Of a DNA stretch of 64,000 nt, positions 1-7,536 are shown piece by piece. The position numbers and the translations under genes were made by a program. Each line of letters starts with the position of its first letter. The stretch's first letter is position 1. The notes beneath the pieces are model-generated. The model did no database searches, was not told the DNA's origin, and saw nothing but the letters and a program-made list of their open reading frames with translations. Origin of the DNA: Lachnospiraceae bacterium (GTDB lineage: Bacteria; Bacillota; Clostridia; Lachnospirales; Lachnospiraceae); the NCBI GenBank assembly GCA_030524635.1, contig JAUNGG010000011.1, positions 1 through 64,000 of the forward strand. The letters are read 5' to 3'.

Positions 1-59
1 ATCTCATAATAGAGGTGGCAGATATACTAAATATCAATGATACAACACACTAGAGCAGT

Positions 60-243
60 GCGAAAGAGTATCGAGCCAAGTGCGTTGTGCTAGCACAAAA
101 GCACTAGGATCGAAACTCTTTCATAGGGCGAAGCCCGCCAGCGAGGAGGAGCGAAGCGGATCCGAGCTGGAGCACTGCGGAGTTGCCCGAAGCCAAAAGC
201 GAAAGAGCAACGAGCCAAGTGGGTTGTGCTTGCACAAAAGCAC
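60..243. repeat. 45-bp imperfect direct repeat (60-104 and 199-243)
   Basis: Positions 60-104 and 199-243 match at 41 of 45 bases. The second copy keeps the left arm and the GTGC/GCAC core of the palindrome at 62-122 but lacks the right outer arm. The spacer (105-198) is GC-richer and holds a GGGCGAAGCCC dyad (126-136) and AGCGAAG-type motifs. The layout suggests a composite intergenic repeat just upstream of yqeY. Confidence 0.6.
62..122. repeat. Nested 61-nt imperfect palindrome (hairpin element)
   Basis: The outer arms GAAAGAGTATCGA (62-74) and TCGAAACTCTTTC (110-122) pair with one mismatch. Inside them AGTGC (79-83) pairs with GCACT (101-105), and TTGTGCTAGCACAA (85-98) is a perfect 14-nt palindrome. 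The whole stretch can fold into a single long stem with small internal loops. No coding function is seen. It may be a copy of a dispersed intergenic repeat, but copy number cannot be judged from one window. Confidence 0.6.
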
Positions 244-299
244 AATCGCTTAAAACCAATTACACATTGACACAAAATCAAAGAAAGGACAGAATTAAT

Positions 300-746
300 A
301 TGAGCAAAATTGATACAGTAAGAGCCGCCATGGTAGCGGCCATGAAAGCCAAGGACAAAGCAAGAAAGGACTCCTTATCCATGCTTCTGAGCGCCTTGAA
401 AAATGCCCAGATCGATAAGCGGGAGCCGCTCACCGAGGATGAGGAAAATGCAATTGTAAAGAAGGAGATCAAGTCCACTCAGGAGACCTACGACCTGGCT
501 CCGGCGGACCGTCAGGATATTCGTGAGGAAGCTGCTGCCCGGATCGCAGTTTATAAAGAATTTGCCCCTGAGGATATGAGCGTAGATCAGATCAAGGAGG
601 TGATCGCCGCTGTACTGGAAGAGCTTGGAATCGAGAATCCAGGCCCAAAGAACAAGGGCGCGATCATGAAGGTATTAATGCCCCGCGTGAAGGGAAAGGC
701 AGACGGCAAGCTGGTTAATGAAACTCTGGCAGCAATGCTGAAATAA
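300..746 (+). CDS. yqeY: GatB/YqeY domain-containing protein
   Basis: A 148-residue, mostly helical, charged protein matching the stand-alone YqeY family. That fold resembles the C-terminal tRNA-recognition domain of the GatB amidotransferase subunit; the cellular role of free YqeY is unsettled. The family start MSKIDTVRAAM, the KKEIKSTQE-like central helix and the C-terminal GPKNKGAIMKVLMPRVKG segment are all visible. The frame is open upstream to 183, but that extension is low complexity and comes from the repeat region. The AAAGGA site at 283-289 fits the ATG at 300, so this start was chosen. It is the first gene of a likely unit with the dipeptidase 68 bp downstream. Confidence 0.9.
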   Translation: MSKIDTVRAAMVAAMKAKDKARKDSLSMLLSALKNAQIDKREPLTEDEENAIVKKEIKSTQETYDLAPADRQDIREEAAARIAVYKEFAPEDMSVDQIKEVIAAVLEELGIENPGPKNKGAIMKVLMPRVKGKADGKLVNETLAAMLK

Positions 747-814
747 ATTGTGAAACGGTTCTCCGATCAAGCAGCAGGAGTAAACAGAATAATCGAGAAA
801 GAAGAGGATGAATC

Positions 815-2218
815 ATGTACAAGAAGAAAATAGAAGCTTATATCGATGCCCACCGCCAGGAAATGCTGGATGATATCTGCACCTTATGCAGGATCAACAG
901 CGAAAAGATGCCGTATAAGAGCGGAAAGCCATTTGGAGAAGGAAACTTTATGGCATTGGCAAAGGCTCTTTCCATGGCAGAGGATTACGGATTCCATATT
1001 AACAATTATGACAATTATGTAGGAACCATTGATCTGAATAATGGTTCCAGAAACCTGGACATTTTAGCCCACTTGGATGTAGTTCCGGCTGGAGAGGGAT
1101 GGACGGTTACCGAGCCCTATGCTCCGGTTGAGAAGGATGGAAAGCTGTACGGCAGAGGAACGGCTGACGATAAGGGGCCGGCTGTGGCGGCTCTTTATGC
1201 CATGCGTGCCATCAAGGAGCTGGAGATTCCGGTGACGAAAAACTGCCGTTTGATCCTGGGAACGGATGAGGAGTGCGGAAGCTCTGATATTGCACATTAT
1301 TATGATGAGGAGCTGGAAGCGCCGATGACCTTTTCACCAGATGCGGCATTCCCGGTGATCAATATTGAAAAGGGACGGCTGGAGGGCCATTTTACAAAGG
1401 AATTTGAAGCTTCTGAGGCCCTTCCGAAGCTGTTATCCATCGATGCGGGAATCAAAGCCAATGTGGTTCCGGGAAAGGCTTACGCTTCCGCCCAGGGACT
1501 GGATCTGTCTGATCTGTGCGATCTTGCCAAAGCACTGGAGAAGGAGACCGGCGTGGAGTTTGAGATCAAGGCAGATGAGGATGTGGCACATATCACGGCG
1601 ATTGGAAAGGGAGCCCACGCTTCTACCCCGCAGGAGGGTATCAATGCACTGACCGGCCTTCTGGTGCTGCTGTCTAAGCTGCCCTTTGCACCATGCAGCC
1701 AGATCGATGGGGTGAAGGAGCTGCTGGAGCTGATGCCTCATGGGGATACCTGCGGTGAAGCGTTGGGAATCAAGATGAGCGATGAATTATCTGGTGAATT
1801 AACGCTGGCATTCAGCCTGTTAAAGATGGACGATACCTCCTTAGAGGGCACCTTTGACAGCCGCTGCCCGATCTGTGCAACAGAGGAGAATGTGCTGCAA
1901 GTGGTGAAGAAAAAAATGGCGGATAAGGGCATTACTCTGCTGAACCGTTCCATGACTCCGCCTCATCACGTAGATGGAAATTCTGAGTTTGTGAAAACTC
2001 TGCTGAATGCCTATGAGCGTTATACCGGACGGAAGGGCGAATGCCAGTCCACAGGAGGCGGCACTTATGTGCATCATTTAAAGAATGGAGTCGCCTTCGG
2101 CGCTGCCATGCCGGAAACGGATAACAGGATGCACGGAGCTGATGAATTTGCAGTGATTGATGAGCTGCTGATCTCGGCTAAGATTTTTGCACAGGTAATT
2201 GCAGATTTATGCAAATAG
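815..2218 (+). CDS. pepV: PepV/Sapep-type dipeptidase (M20 metallopeptidase)
   Basis: A 467-residue cytoplasmic zinc dipeptidase that should cleave Xaa dipeptides with a free N-terminus, finishing off imported peptides. The M20 ligand set is visible: HLD (H86, D88), TADDKGP with the bridging Asp at 118-119, EE at 152-153 and a late His in NRMHGADE (about H440). These match the positions known for Lactobacillus PepV (87, 119, 153-154, 439), and the length is normal for the family. An AGAAGAGG ribosome site precedes the ATG. The oligopeptide importer at 27-33 kb could supply its substrates. Carnosinase-like activity is the main alternative within the family. Confidence 0.88.
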   Translation: MYKKKIEAYIDAHRQEMLDDICTLCRINSEKMPYKSGKPFGEGNFMALAKALSMAEDYGFHINNYDNYVGTIDLNNGSRNLDILAHLDVVPAGEGWTVTEPYAPVEKDGKLYGRGTADDKGPAVAALYAMRAIKELEIPVTKNCRLILGTDEECGSSDIAHYYDEELEAPMTFSPDAAFPVINIEKGRLEGHFTKEFEASEALPKLLSIDAGIKANVVPGKAYASAQGLDLSDLCDLAKALEKETGVEFEIKADEDVAHITAIGKGAHASTPQEGINALTGLLVLLSKLPFAPCSQIDGVKELLELMPHGDTCGEALGIKMSDELSGELTLAFSLLKMDDTSLEGTFDSRCPICATEENVLQVVKKKMADKGITLLNRSMTPPHHVDGNSEFVKTLLNAYERYTGRKGECQSTGGGTYVHHLKNGVAFGAAMPETDNRMHGADEFAVIDELLISAKIFAQVIADLCK

Positions 2219-2278
2219 CAAATTACACAGGTGGTCAATTACACGATAATTACTAAATAAATATCTTGGGAGGAAAGA

Positions 2279-3262
2279 ATGATGAGCGAAAAGAAGTATG
2301 ATGTGCTGGCACTGGGCGAACTGTTGATTGATTTTACAGAGAATGGGGTCAGCAGTCAGGGAAATACCATCTTTGAGGCCAACCCCGGCGGAGCGCCCTG
2401 CAATGTTCTTGCCATGTTAAACAAGCTGGGCCACAAGACTGCTTTTATGGGCAAAGTAGGCGTGGACATTTTCGGCAACAAGTTAAAAAGCGTGCTGGAT
2501 GAGGTGGGGATCGATACCAGTGCCATGGTGATGGACCCGGATGTACGCACCACTCTGGCATTTGTCCAGACCTTTGCAGACGGAGACCGGGATTTTTCCT
2601 TCTACCGGAATCCAGGCGCTGACATGATGCTGAAAGAGGATGAACTGAATGAGGAGATGCTGACCCAGTGCAAGATCTTCCATTTCGGCACCTTGTCCAT
2701 GACCCATGATGAGGTGCGCAAGGCCACCAAGAAGGCTATCGCCATTGCAAAGGAAAGCGGCGCTGTCATTTCCTTCGATCCCAACTTAAGACCTCCGCTG
2801 TGGTCCTCCCTGGATCTGGCAAAGGAGCAGGTGGATTACGGTCTGCGCCAGTGTGATGTGCTGAAGATCTCGGACAATGAGATCCAGTGGTTTACCGGCA
2901 AGGAAGATTTTGATGAGGGAATTAAGGTACTCCAGGATACCTATCACATTCCGCTGATTCTGCTTTCCATGGGAAAGACCGGAAGCCGCGCTTACTGCCG
3001 TGACCTTCGGGTGGAGAAGGCTCCATACCTTCAGAAGAACACCATCGAGACCACCGGAGCAGGCGATACGTTCGGCGGAAGCAGCCTGCATTTCGTGCTG
3101 AAGTACGGGTTAGAGAATCTGGATGAGGAGAAGCTTTTGGAAATGCTTTCCTTCGCCAATGCCGCCGCATCCCTGATTACCACCAGAAAAGGCGCCCTGA
3201 AGGTGATGCCGGAGGTGGAAGAAGTAAAAGAATTAATGACAAACTACTTGACAAATCAGTAG
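2279..3262 (+). CDS. PfkB-family carbohydrate kinase (fructokinase-like)
   Basis: A 327-residue ribokinase/PfkB-fold sugar kinase. The N-terminal GELLIDF and NPGGAPCNVL segments form the sugar-binding side. The anion hole and catalytic base lie in TTGAGDTFGG, with D263 as the base, and the C-terminal half has the expected ATP-site helices. The sequence style is closest to bacterial fructokinases (ScrK class), although the substrate is not certain because PfkB enzymes differ little in motif. GGGAGGAAAG sits immediately before two adjacent ATGs (2279 and 2282), and either could be used. The end of the gene carries the promoter of the met transporter unit (TTGACA at 3248). Confidence 0.85.
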   Translation: MMSEKKYDVLALGELLIDFTENGVSSQGNTIFEANPGGAPCNVLAMLNKLGHKTAFMGKVGVDIFGNKLKSVLDEVGIDTSAMVMDPDVRTTLAFVQTFADGDRDFSFYRNPGADMMLKEDELNEEMLTQCKIFHFGTLSMTHDEVRKATKKAIAIAKESGAVISFDPNLRPPLWSSLDLAKEQVDYGLRQCDVLKISDNEIQWFTGKEDFDEGIKVLQDTYHIPLILLSMGKTGSRAYCRDLRVEKAPYLQKNTIETTGAGDTFGGSSLHFVLKYGLENLDEEKLLEMLSFANAAASLITTRKGALKVMPEVEEVKELMTNYLTNQ

Positions 3263-3276
3263 GATGGGATTACAAT
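3248..3276 (+). promoter_or_regulatory. Sigma-A promoter of the metNIQ leader
   Basis: TTGACA (3248-3253), a 17-nt spacer and TACAAT (3271-3276). The -35 lies in the last codons of the upstream kinase gene. Transcription would begin near 3283, giving a leader of about 370 nt before metN. The 5' part (3283-3356) can form small stems such as TCCTA/TAGGA and GAAATAC/GTATTTC. Confidence 0.7.
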
Positions 3277-3356
3277 CTTGTCCATAGAAAAGAAATCCTA
3301 GTATATCCGTAGGAAATACCAGGAGAATGTTTCAGTATTTCAGAAGGAGGAGCCTT

Positions 3357-3452
3357 ATGAAGCAGTTCATTACCATGCAGATGAATATGGATATGATGTG
3401 CGGCATGTGTGTCATGTGCGGCATGTATTTGCGTGGGAAAATTGAATGCTAA
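3357..3452 (+). CDS. Met/Cys-rich 31-residue putative leader peptide
   Basis: A short ORF with a very strong ribosome site (AGAAGGAGGAG, 6 nt before the ATG). The product is 31 residues with 9 Met and 4 Cys; its centre reads MDMMCGMCVMCGM. Thirteen of 31 residues (42%) are sulfur amino acids. The ORF lies between a good promoter (3248-3276) and an intrinsic terminator (3529-3566) that precedes the methionine importer metNIQ. This layout is what a translated attenuation leader sensing charged tRNA-Met or tRNA-Cys would show. No SAM riboswitch or T-box consensus was found in the leader. A small metal-binding peptide is the alternative reading. No family was recognised. Confidence 0.65.
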   Translation: MKQFITMQMNMDMMCGMCVMCGMYLRGKIEC

Positions 3453-3528
3453 GGTTCGTTTGTATGGAATTGTGATAATCAGCAGGAGATTCCTGTCGGA
3501 TATGGTTTTACCGCCAGGGAAGGATGAT

Positions 3529-3566
3529 AAAAGGTCGCAGGTCTGTGCAGGACTTGCGGCCTTTTT
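3529..3566 (+). terminator. Intrinsic terminator in the metNIQ leader (attenuator candidate)
   Basis: Arms 3529-3543 and 3551-3565 form a 15-bp stem with two G-U pairs and a 7-nt loop, ending in a run of five T. It lies 77 nt after the leader ORF stop and 88 nt before metN, so it would end transcription before the transporter genes unless bypassed. Confidence 0.8.
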
Positions 3567-3600
3567 GCATCATAGAAAATTTCGTTTCCTATGATGCAAA
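3563..3600 (+). promoter_or_regulatory. Second leader hairpin overlapping the terminator
   Basis: TTTTGCATCATAG (3563-3575) pairs perfectly with CTATGATGCAAAA (3588-3600). Its left arm shares the T-tract and last bases of the preceding terminator stem, so the two structures compete over 3563-3566. It could be an anti-terminator partner or simply protect the 5' end of the downstream mRNA. Confidence 0.55.
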
Positions 3601-3653
3601 ACCCTAGACCGGCAGGATCACGCCACATTCTTTTGTATAGAAAAGGAGAAATC

Positions 3654-4661
3654 ATGGAAAAACAGAAGCCGATCATCCAGCTTAAGGGATTGGGAAAACA
3701 GTTTAAGACGGCCAATGGAACGGTAACCGCACTGGATGATATTAACCTGGAGATCAACAGCGGCGAGATATTCGGTATTATTGGATTGTCCGGCGCAGGA
3801 AAAAGCACACTGGTGCGATGTATCAACTATCTGGAACTACCAACCTCCGGTACGGTGGTATTTGAGGACGTGAGCCTGGCAGGAAAGAGCGAGGCTGTGA
3901 TCCGAAAGGCCAGACAGTCTATGGGGATGATTTTCCAGCAGTTTAACCTGCTGGCACAGAGGAATGTTCTTCAAAATGTGTGCTTTCCCATGGAGCTGAT
4001 CGGAACGCCGAAGAAGGAAGCAAGAAAACGGGCGGAGGAGCTTCTCGCCATGGTGGGCCTGGAGGACCGGATGAAGGCGTATCCGGCACAGCTTTCCGGC
4101 GGACAGAAGCAGAGAGTTGCCATCGCAAGAGCCCTGGCAACCAATCCCAAGGTGCTGCTTTGTGATGAGGCCACCAGCGCCCTGGACCCTAATACCACCA
4201 AGCAGATCTTAGGGCTGTTAAAGCAGATCAATCAGGAGCTGGGCGTTACCGTTATTGTGATCACCCATGAGATGGCCGTGATCGAGGCCATCTGCGACCG
4301 GGTAGCCATCATTGACCAGAGCCATATTGCTGAGGTGGGCAGCGTGTCCGAGATCTTCTCCAATCCGAAAACGCCAATCGGCCGTCAGCTGATTCTGGGA
4401 GATGCGGCGAAGCAGGTGAGACTGGGAACGGACAGGCAGCTGCGGATCATCTTTGACGGACGGGAGTCCTCAGAGCCGGTGATCTCTAATCTGGTGCTGG
4501 CCTGCAAGGTTCCGGTGAACATTATGCATGCAGAGACCAGAGATGTAGGCGGCAAGGCCATGGGCCAGATGATGATACAGATCCCGGCAGACGAGACAGA
4601 AGCCAACCGGGTAATCAATTATCTGAAAACGACGAAGATCACATTTGAGGAGGTGAAGTAG
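3654..4661 (+). CDS. metN: Methionine ABC transporter ATP-binding protein
   Basis: A 335-residue ATPase of the MetNIQ importer for D/L-methionine. Walker A is GLSGAGKS (44-51), the signature is LSGGQ (147-151), Walker B ends in CDEATSALDP (D171-E172), and a His switch lies in VIVITHEM. The last ~75 residues match the NIL (ferredoxin-like) domain that in MetN binds methionine and inhibits transport when the cell is replete. The frame is open upstream to 3591, but AAAAGGAGAAATC before the ATG at 3654 fixes the start. The stop is one base before metI, so the two are probably coupled. Control by the leader at 3283-3600 is likely. Confidence 0.95.
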   Translation: MEKQKPIIQLKGLGKQFKTANGTVTALDDINLEINSGEIFGIIGLSGAGKSTLVRCINYLELPTSGTVVFEDVSLAGKSEAVIRKARQSMGMIFQQFNLLAQRNVLQNVCFPMELIGTPKKEARKRAEELLAMVGLEDRMKAYPAQLSGGQKQRVAIARALATNPKVLLCDEATSALDPNTTKQILGLLKQINQELGVTVIVITHEMAVIEAICDRVAIIDQSHIAEVGSVSEIFSNPKTPIGRQLILGDAAKQVRLGTDRQLRIIFDGRESSEPVISNLVLACKVPVNIMHAETRDVGGKAMGQMMIQIPADETEANRVINYLKTTKITFEEVK

Positions 4662-4662
4662 G

Positions 4663-5328
4663 ATGGTTTGGGATGCAGCAACATTAGAAATGATAAAAGA
4701 CGGTATTTTGGAAACCTTTTTGATGGTATTTGGTTCTTCTCTGATCTCCTATCTGATTGGAATTCCACTGGGAATCATCCTGGTGGTAACGGACACAGAT
4801 GGGATCAAGCCGATTCCGGCCCTCCAGAAGGTGCTGGGACTGGTAATCAATCTGCTGCGGGCCGTGCCCTTCATCATCATGCTGATCATGATGCTTCCGG
4901 TCACCCGAGCGATCGTGGGAACGACCCTGGGAGCCAAGGCCGTGATCCCGCCGCTGGTGGCAGCAGCAGCGCCTTACATTGCGCGAATGGTGGAATCCTC
5001 TTTTAAGGAGGTAGATGCCGGGGTGATCGAGGCAGCCCAGTCCATGGGAGCCACCACCTGGCAGATCATCTGGAAGGTGCTTCTCCCCGAATCAAAGCCA
5101 AGTCTTATGGTAGGCGCAGCCATTTCCATGACGACGATCCTGGGCTATTCCACCATGGCAGGCTTCGTGGGAGGCGGCGGCCTGGGCACCATTGCCATCA
5201 ACTACGGTTATTACCGGTACCAGACGGATATGATGCTGGTAACGGTGGTGATCCTGGTTATTATCGTTCAGATCATTCAGGAAACCTGGATGAAGCTGGC
5301 AAAGGTCAGCGATAAGAGGATCCGTTAG
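4663..5328 (+). CDS. metI: Methionine ABC transporter permease
   Basis: A 221-residue membrane protein of the MetI family, with about five hydrophobic helices and a BPD_transp_1 domain. The EAA loop that docks on MetN begins around residue 123 (EAAQSMGATTWQIIWKVLLP). Length and order (metN-metI-metQ) are standard. Its ATG follows the metN stop by one base, and GAGGTG inside the metN end serves as ribosome site. It forms the transmembrane channel as a homodimer in the MetNI complex. Confidence 0.95.
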   Translation: MVWDAATLEMIKDGILETFLMVFGSSLISYLIGIPLGIILVVTDTDGIKPIPALQKVLGLVINLLRAVPFIIMLIMMLPVTRAIVGTTLGAKAVIPPLVAAAAPYIARMVESSFKEVDAGVIEAAQSMGATTWQIIWKVLLPESKPSLMVGAAISMTTILGYSTMAGFVGGGGLGTIAINYGYYRYQTDMMLVTVVILVIIVQIIQETWMKLAKVSDKRIR

Positions 5329-5473
5329 AAGAACGATTGAGGAGAGATCCGCTTTCTGCCTGCAATGAAAAGCAGAACATGAAAAGGAAAGACAGAAGGT
5401 CTTCGAATGGCTCAACGGAAATACCGGGAGCGATTCTAAAAATAGAGGAGACTGAAAAAGGAGGAAACATATT

Positions 5474-6394
5474 ATGAAAAAATCATTATCCATCATCTTA
5501 GCAGCATCATTAACTGCACTGACACTGGCTGCCTGCGGCGGAAGTACAGGGACCAATACCAGTGAGACCACAGCCGCTGCTCAGACAACGGCAGCCGCAG
5601 CAGATGAATCCGGCGCAGCTGCAGAAGAAACCACAGAAGCCGCAGCCTCTGAGGCTCCGGCAGAGCTTCAGAAGATCGTGATCGGCGCCAGCCCGGCTCC
5701 CCACGCAGAGATTCTGAAGGCAGCACAGGAGCCGTTAAAGGAAAAGGGCTATGAGCTGGACATCAAGGAGTACACCGATTATGTACAGCCAAACAATGCA
5801 CTGCAGGCAGGAGATCTGGATGCAAACTACTTCCAGCACATCCCATATCTGGAGCAGTTCAATGAGCAGTACGGCACCAAGCTGGTAAACGCAGGAACTA
5901 TTCACTATGAGCCATTCGGCATCTATGCGGGAAAGACTTCTGATCTGTCTGCATTAGCTGACGGCGCCAAGGTAGCTGTTCCAAACGATGTAACCAATGA
6001 AGCAAGAGCACTGCTTCTGTTAGAGGCACAGGGACTGTTAAAATTAAAGGACAGCACGGACTTAAATGCTACCAGAAATGATATTGTAGAGAATCCAAAG
6101 AATCTGGAGATCATCGAGATCGAGGCTGCTCAGATCCCGCGCTCCCTCAGTGATGTTGATATTGCCGTAATCAACGGAAACTACGCCATCGAAGCTGGCT
6201 TAAAGGTATCTGACGCCCTGGCAGTAGAAGCCTCCGACTCGGTAGCAGCAACTACCTACGGAAATGTGATCGCTGTCAGAGAAGGTGATGAGACCAAGGA
6301 CTCTATCAAGGCACTGGTTGAAGTATTAAAAGGCGATGAAGTAAAGAAGTTTATCGAGGACACCTACGAAGGAGCAGTGGTTCCGCTGGATTAA
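5474..6394 (+). CDS. metQ: Methionine-binding lipoprotein
   Basis: A 306-residue NLPA/MetQ-family substrate-binding lipoprotein. The signal peptide ends in the lipobox LAAC with the acylated Cys at 21, followed by a Ser/Thr/Ala/Glu linker of about 40 residues before the binding domain begins at KIVIGASPAPHAEIL. The family motif PNDVTNEARAL and the late YEGAVVPLD end are present. It delivers methionine to MetNI on the outer face of the membrane. A gap of 145 bp separates it from metI, with no clear new promoter. A strong terminator (6433-6481) follows. Confidence 0.95.
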   Translation: MKKSLSIILAASLTALTLAACGGSTGTNTSETTAAAQTTAAAADESGAAAEETTEAAASEAPAELQKIVIGASPAPHAEILKAAQEPLKEKGYELDIKEYTDYVQPNNALQAGDLDANYFQHIPYLEQFNEQYGTKLVNAGTIHYEPFGIYAGKTSDLSALADGAKVAVPNDVTNEARALLLLEAQGLLKLKDSTDLNATRNDIVENPKNLEIIEIEAAQIPRSLSDVDIAVINGNYAIEAGLKVSDALAVEASDSVAATTYGNVIAVREGDETKDSIKALVEVLKGDEVKKFIEDTYEGAVVPLD

Positions 6395-6432
6395 TTAAGA
6401 TCTGAGATCGTTAGGAAATAAAGCAATCGCAA

Positions 6433-6481
6433 AACGCCCTGGAAATGAAATCGTATCCCATTTCATTCCAGGGTGTTTTTT
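6433..6481 (+). terminator. Terminator of metNIQ
   Basis: ACGCCCTGG plus AAATGAAAT pairs with ATTTCATT plus CCAGGGTGT, followed by six T. It forms a long stem of about 17 bp just after metQ. Confidence 0.9.
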
Positions 6482-6566
6482 GTCTGCCAATTTCCCACCA
6501 ACAGGAATCTTTCCTGCACGCCCCCATACTCTAATAGTAAGACGCTCCCAGAATTGAGGACAAGAA

Positions 6567-6827
6567 ATGCGGATCTGCGATCTGAAATGCCGTGAAGTCA
6601 TCAACATCAGAGACTGCAAGCGCCTGGGCTTTGTAGGGGACATTGATTTTGATCTGGAAAAAGGCTGCATTCTGGCCATCATCGTACCAGGTCCTCCTAC
6701 GATCTGCGGATTTTTGGGTAGGGAAAAGGAATTTATCATTCCATTTCGCTGCATTAAGCAGGTAGGACCAGATATCATTCTTGTGGATGTAGATGAAAAA
6801 GAGGTAACGGGAAAGTGCAAAACGTAG
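6567..6827 (+). CDS. YlmC/YmxH-family sporulation protein (PRC-barrel)
   Basis: An 86-residue protein starting MRICDLKCREVINI and matching the YlmC/YmxH family of small PRC-barrel proteins found in endospore formers. The role is not biochemically defined; the family is commonly noted as sporulation-associated. The beta-rich core includes the central GFLGREKEF and the IIPFRCIKQVGPDIILV segment, which is characteristic. TGAGGA at 6555-6560 is the ribosome site. It stands alone between the metQ terminator and the nrdR promoter. Confidence 0.85.
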   Translation: MRICDLKCREVINIRDCKRLGFVGDIDFDLEKGCILAIIVPGPPTICGFLGREKEFIIPFRCIKQVGPDIILVDVDEKEVTGKCKT

Positions 6828-6907
6828 CAGATAATCAGCAAAGCAGCTCCATGCCGGCTCTAAAACTATTTTTGCAGGCAGTCTGCCGGATATGCGGTGG
6901 AAAAAAC

Positions 6908-6936
6908 TTGCAAAACCGTATAGCCTAAGGTAAAAT
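6908..6936 (+). promoter_or_regulatory. Promoter upstream of nrdR
   Basis: TTGCAA (6908-6913), a 17-nt spacer and TAAAAT (6931-6936). Transcription would begin near 6943, giving a leader of about 80 nt before the TTG start of nrdR. Confidence 0.6.
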
Positions 6937-6947
6937 ATAGCTAAAAA

Positions 6948-6986
6948 GGTAACTGTGAAGGTACTGAACAGTTACCTGAAAGTAAC
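6948..6986 (+). promoter_or_regulatory. Alternative hairpins in the nrdR leader
   Basis: GGTAACTGT (6948-6956) pairs with ACAGTTACC (6968-6976) as a perfect 9-bp stem. The right arm also contains GTTAC (6971-6975), which can instead pair with GTAAC (6982-6986). Both structures lie in the short nrdR leader and cannot form together. Confidence 0.45.
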
Positions 6987-7023
6987 GGTTCCGGAGTTAG
7001 AAAAGATTTAGGAGGATACGATT

Positions 7024-7476
7024 TTGAAATGCCCATTTTGCAATGCAGCGGACACCAAGGTGATTGATTCAAGACCGGCAGATGATAATAGTTCCATCCG
7101 CAGACGAAGACAGTGCGAAACCTGCGGAAAACGGTTTACTACCTACGAAAAGCTGGAAACCATGCCTCTTATGGTGATTAAAAAGGATAATTCCAGGGAA
7201 ACCTATGACCGGTCGAAGCTGGAATCTGGTATTATTCACTCCTGTCACAAGCGCCCGATTTCCACCCAGCAGATTAAGGCCATGATCGATGAGATCGAGA
7301 ATGAGATCTTTAATAAGGAAGAGAAGGAGATCCCCTCATCGGCCATCGGTGAACTGGTGATGAAGAAGCTTCAAAATCTGGATGAAGTAGCATACGTCCG
7401 GTTTGCATCGGTGTATCGTGAATTTAAGGACGTGAATACATTTATGGAGGAGATCGGAAAGCTGCTGAATAAATAG
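7024..7476 (+). CDS. nrdR: Transcriptional repressor NrdR
   Basis: A 150-residue nucleotide-sensing repressor of ribonucleotide reductase genes. The zinc ribbon uses C3, C6, C31 and C34 (CPFC and CETC). An arginine-rich DNA-binding segment (IRRRRQ) sits between the pairs, and an ATP-cone domain fills roughly 49-139. Length and layout are standard. The start codon is TTG with GGAGG at 7011-7015; the family begins MKCPFC, which fixes this start. It heads a likely unit with yqeG and aroD, with gaps of 60 and 80 bp. Confidence 0.95.
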   Translation: MKCPFCNAADTKVIDSRPADDNSSIRRRRQCETCGKRFTTYEKLETMPLMVIKKDNSRETYDRSKLESGIIHSCHKRPISTQQIKAMIDEIENEIFNKEEKEIPSSAIGELVMKKLQNLDEVAYVRFASVYREFKDVNTFMEEIGKLLNK

Positions 7477-7536
7477 GCGGCCGGCAGAAGGATCCACGGA
7501 GAAAACAGAACACAGTAAGCAGCAAAGGAGCGGCAG

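Noticed and set aside
268-296. TTGACA-17-CAGAAT promoter-like match before yqeY
   Set aside because: The ribosome site would lie in the spacer and transcription would start inside the gene. A leaderless start here is unlikely.
183-299. Upstream in-frame extension of yqeY
   Set aside because: It translates the repeat region, lacks a ribosome site at its ATG, and the family N-terminus begins at 300.
3283-3653. SAM riboswitch or Met T-box in the metNIQ leader
   Set aside because: The conserved SAM-I core and the T-box sequence GGGTGGTACCGCG (or a close variant) could not be found.
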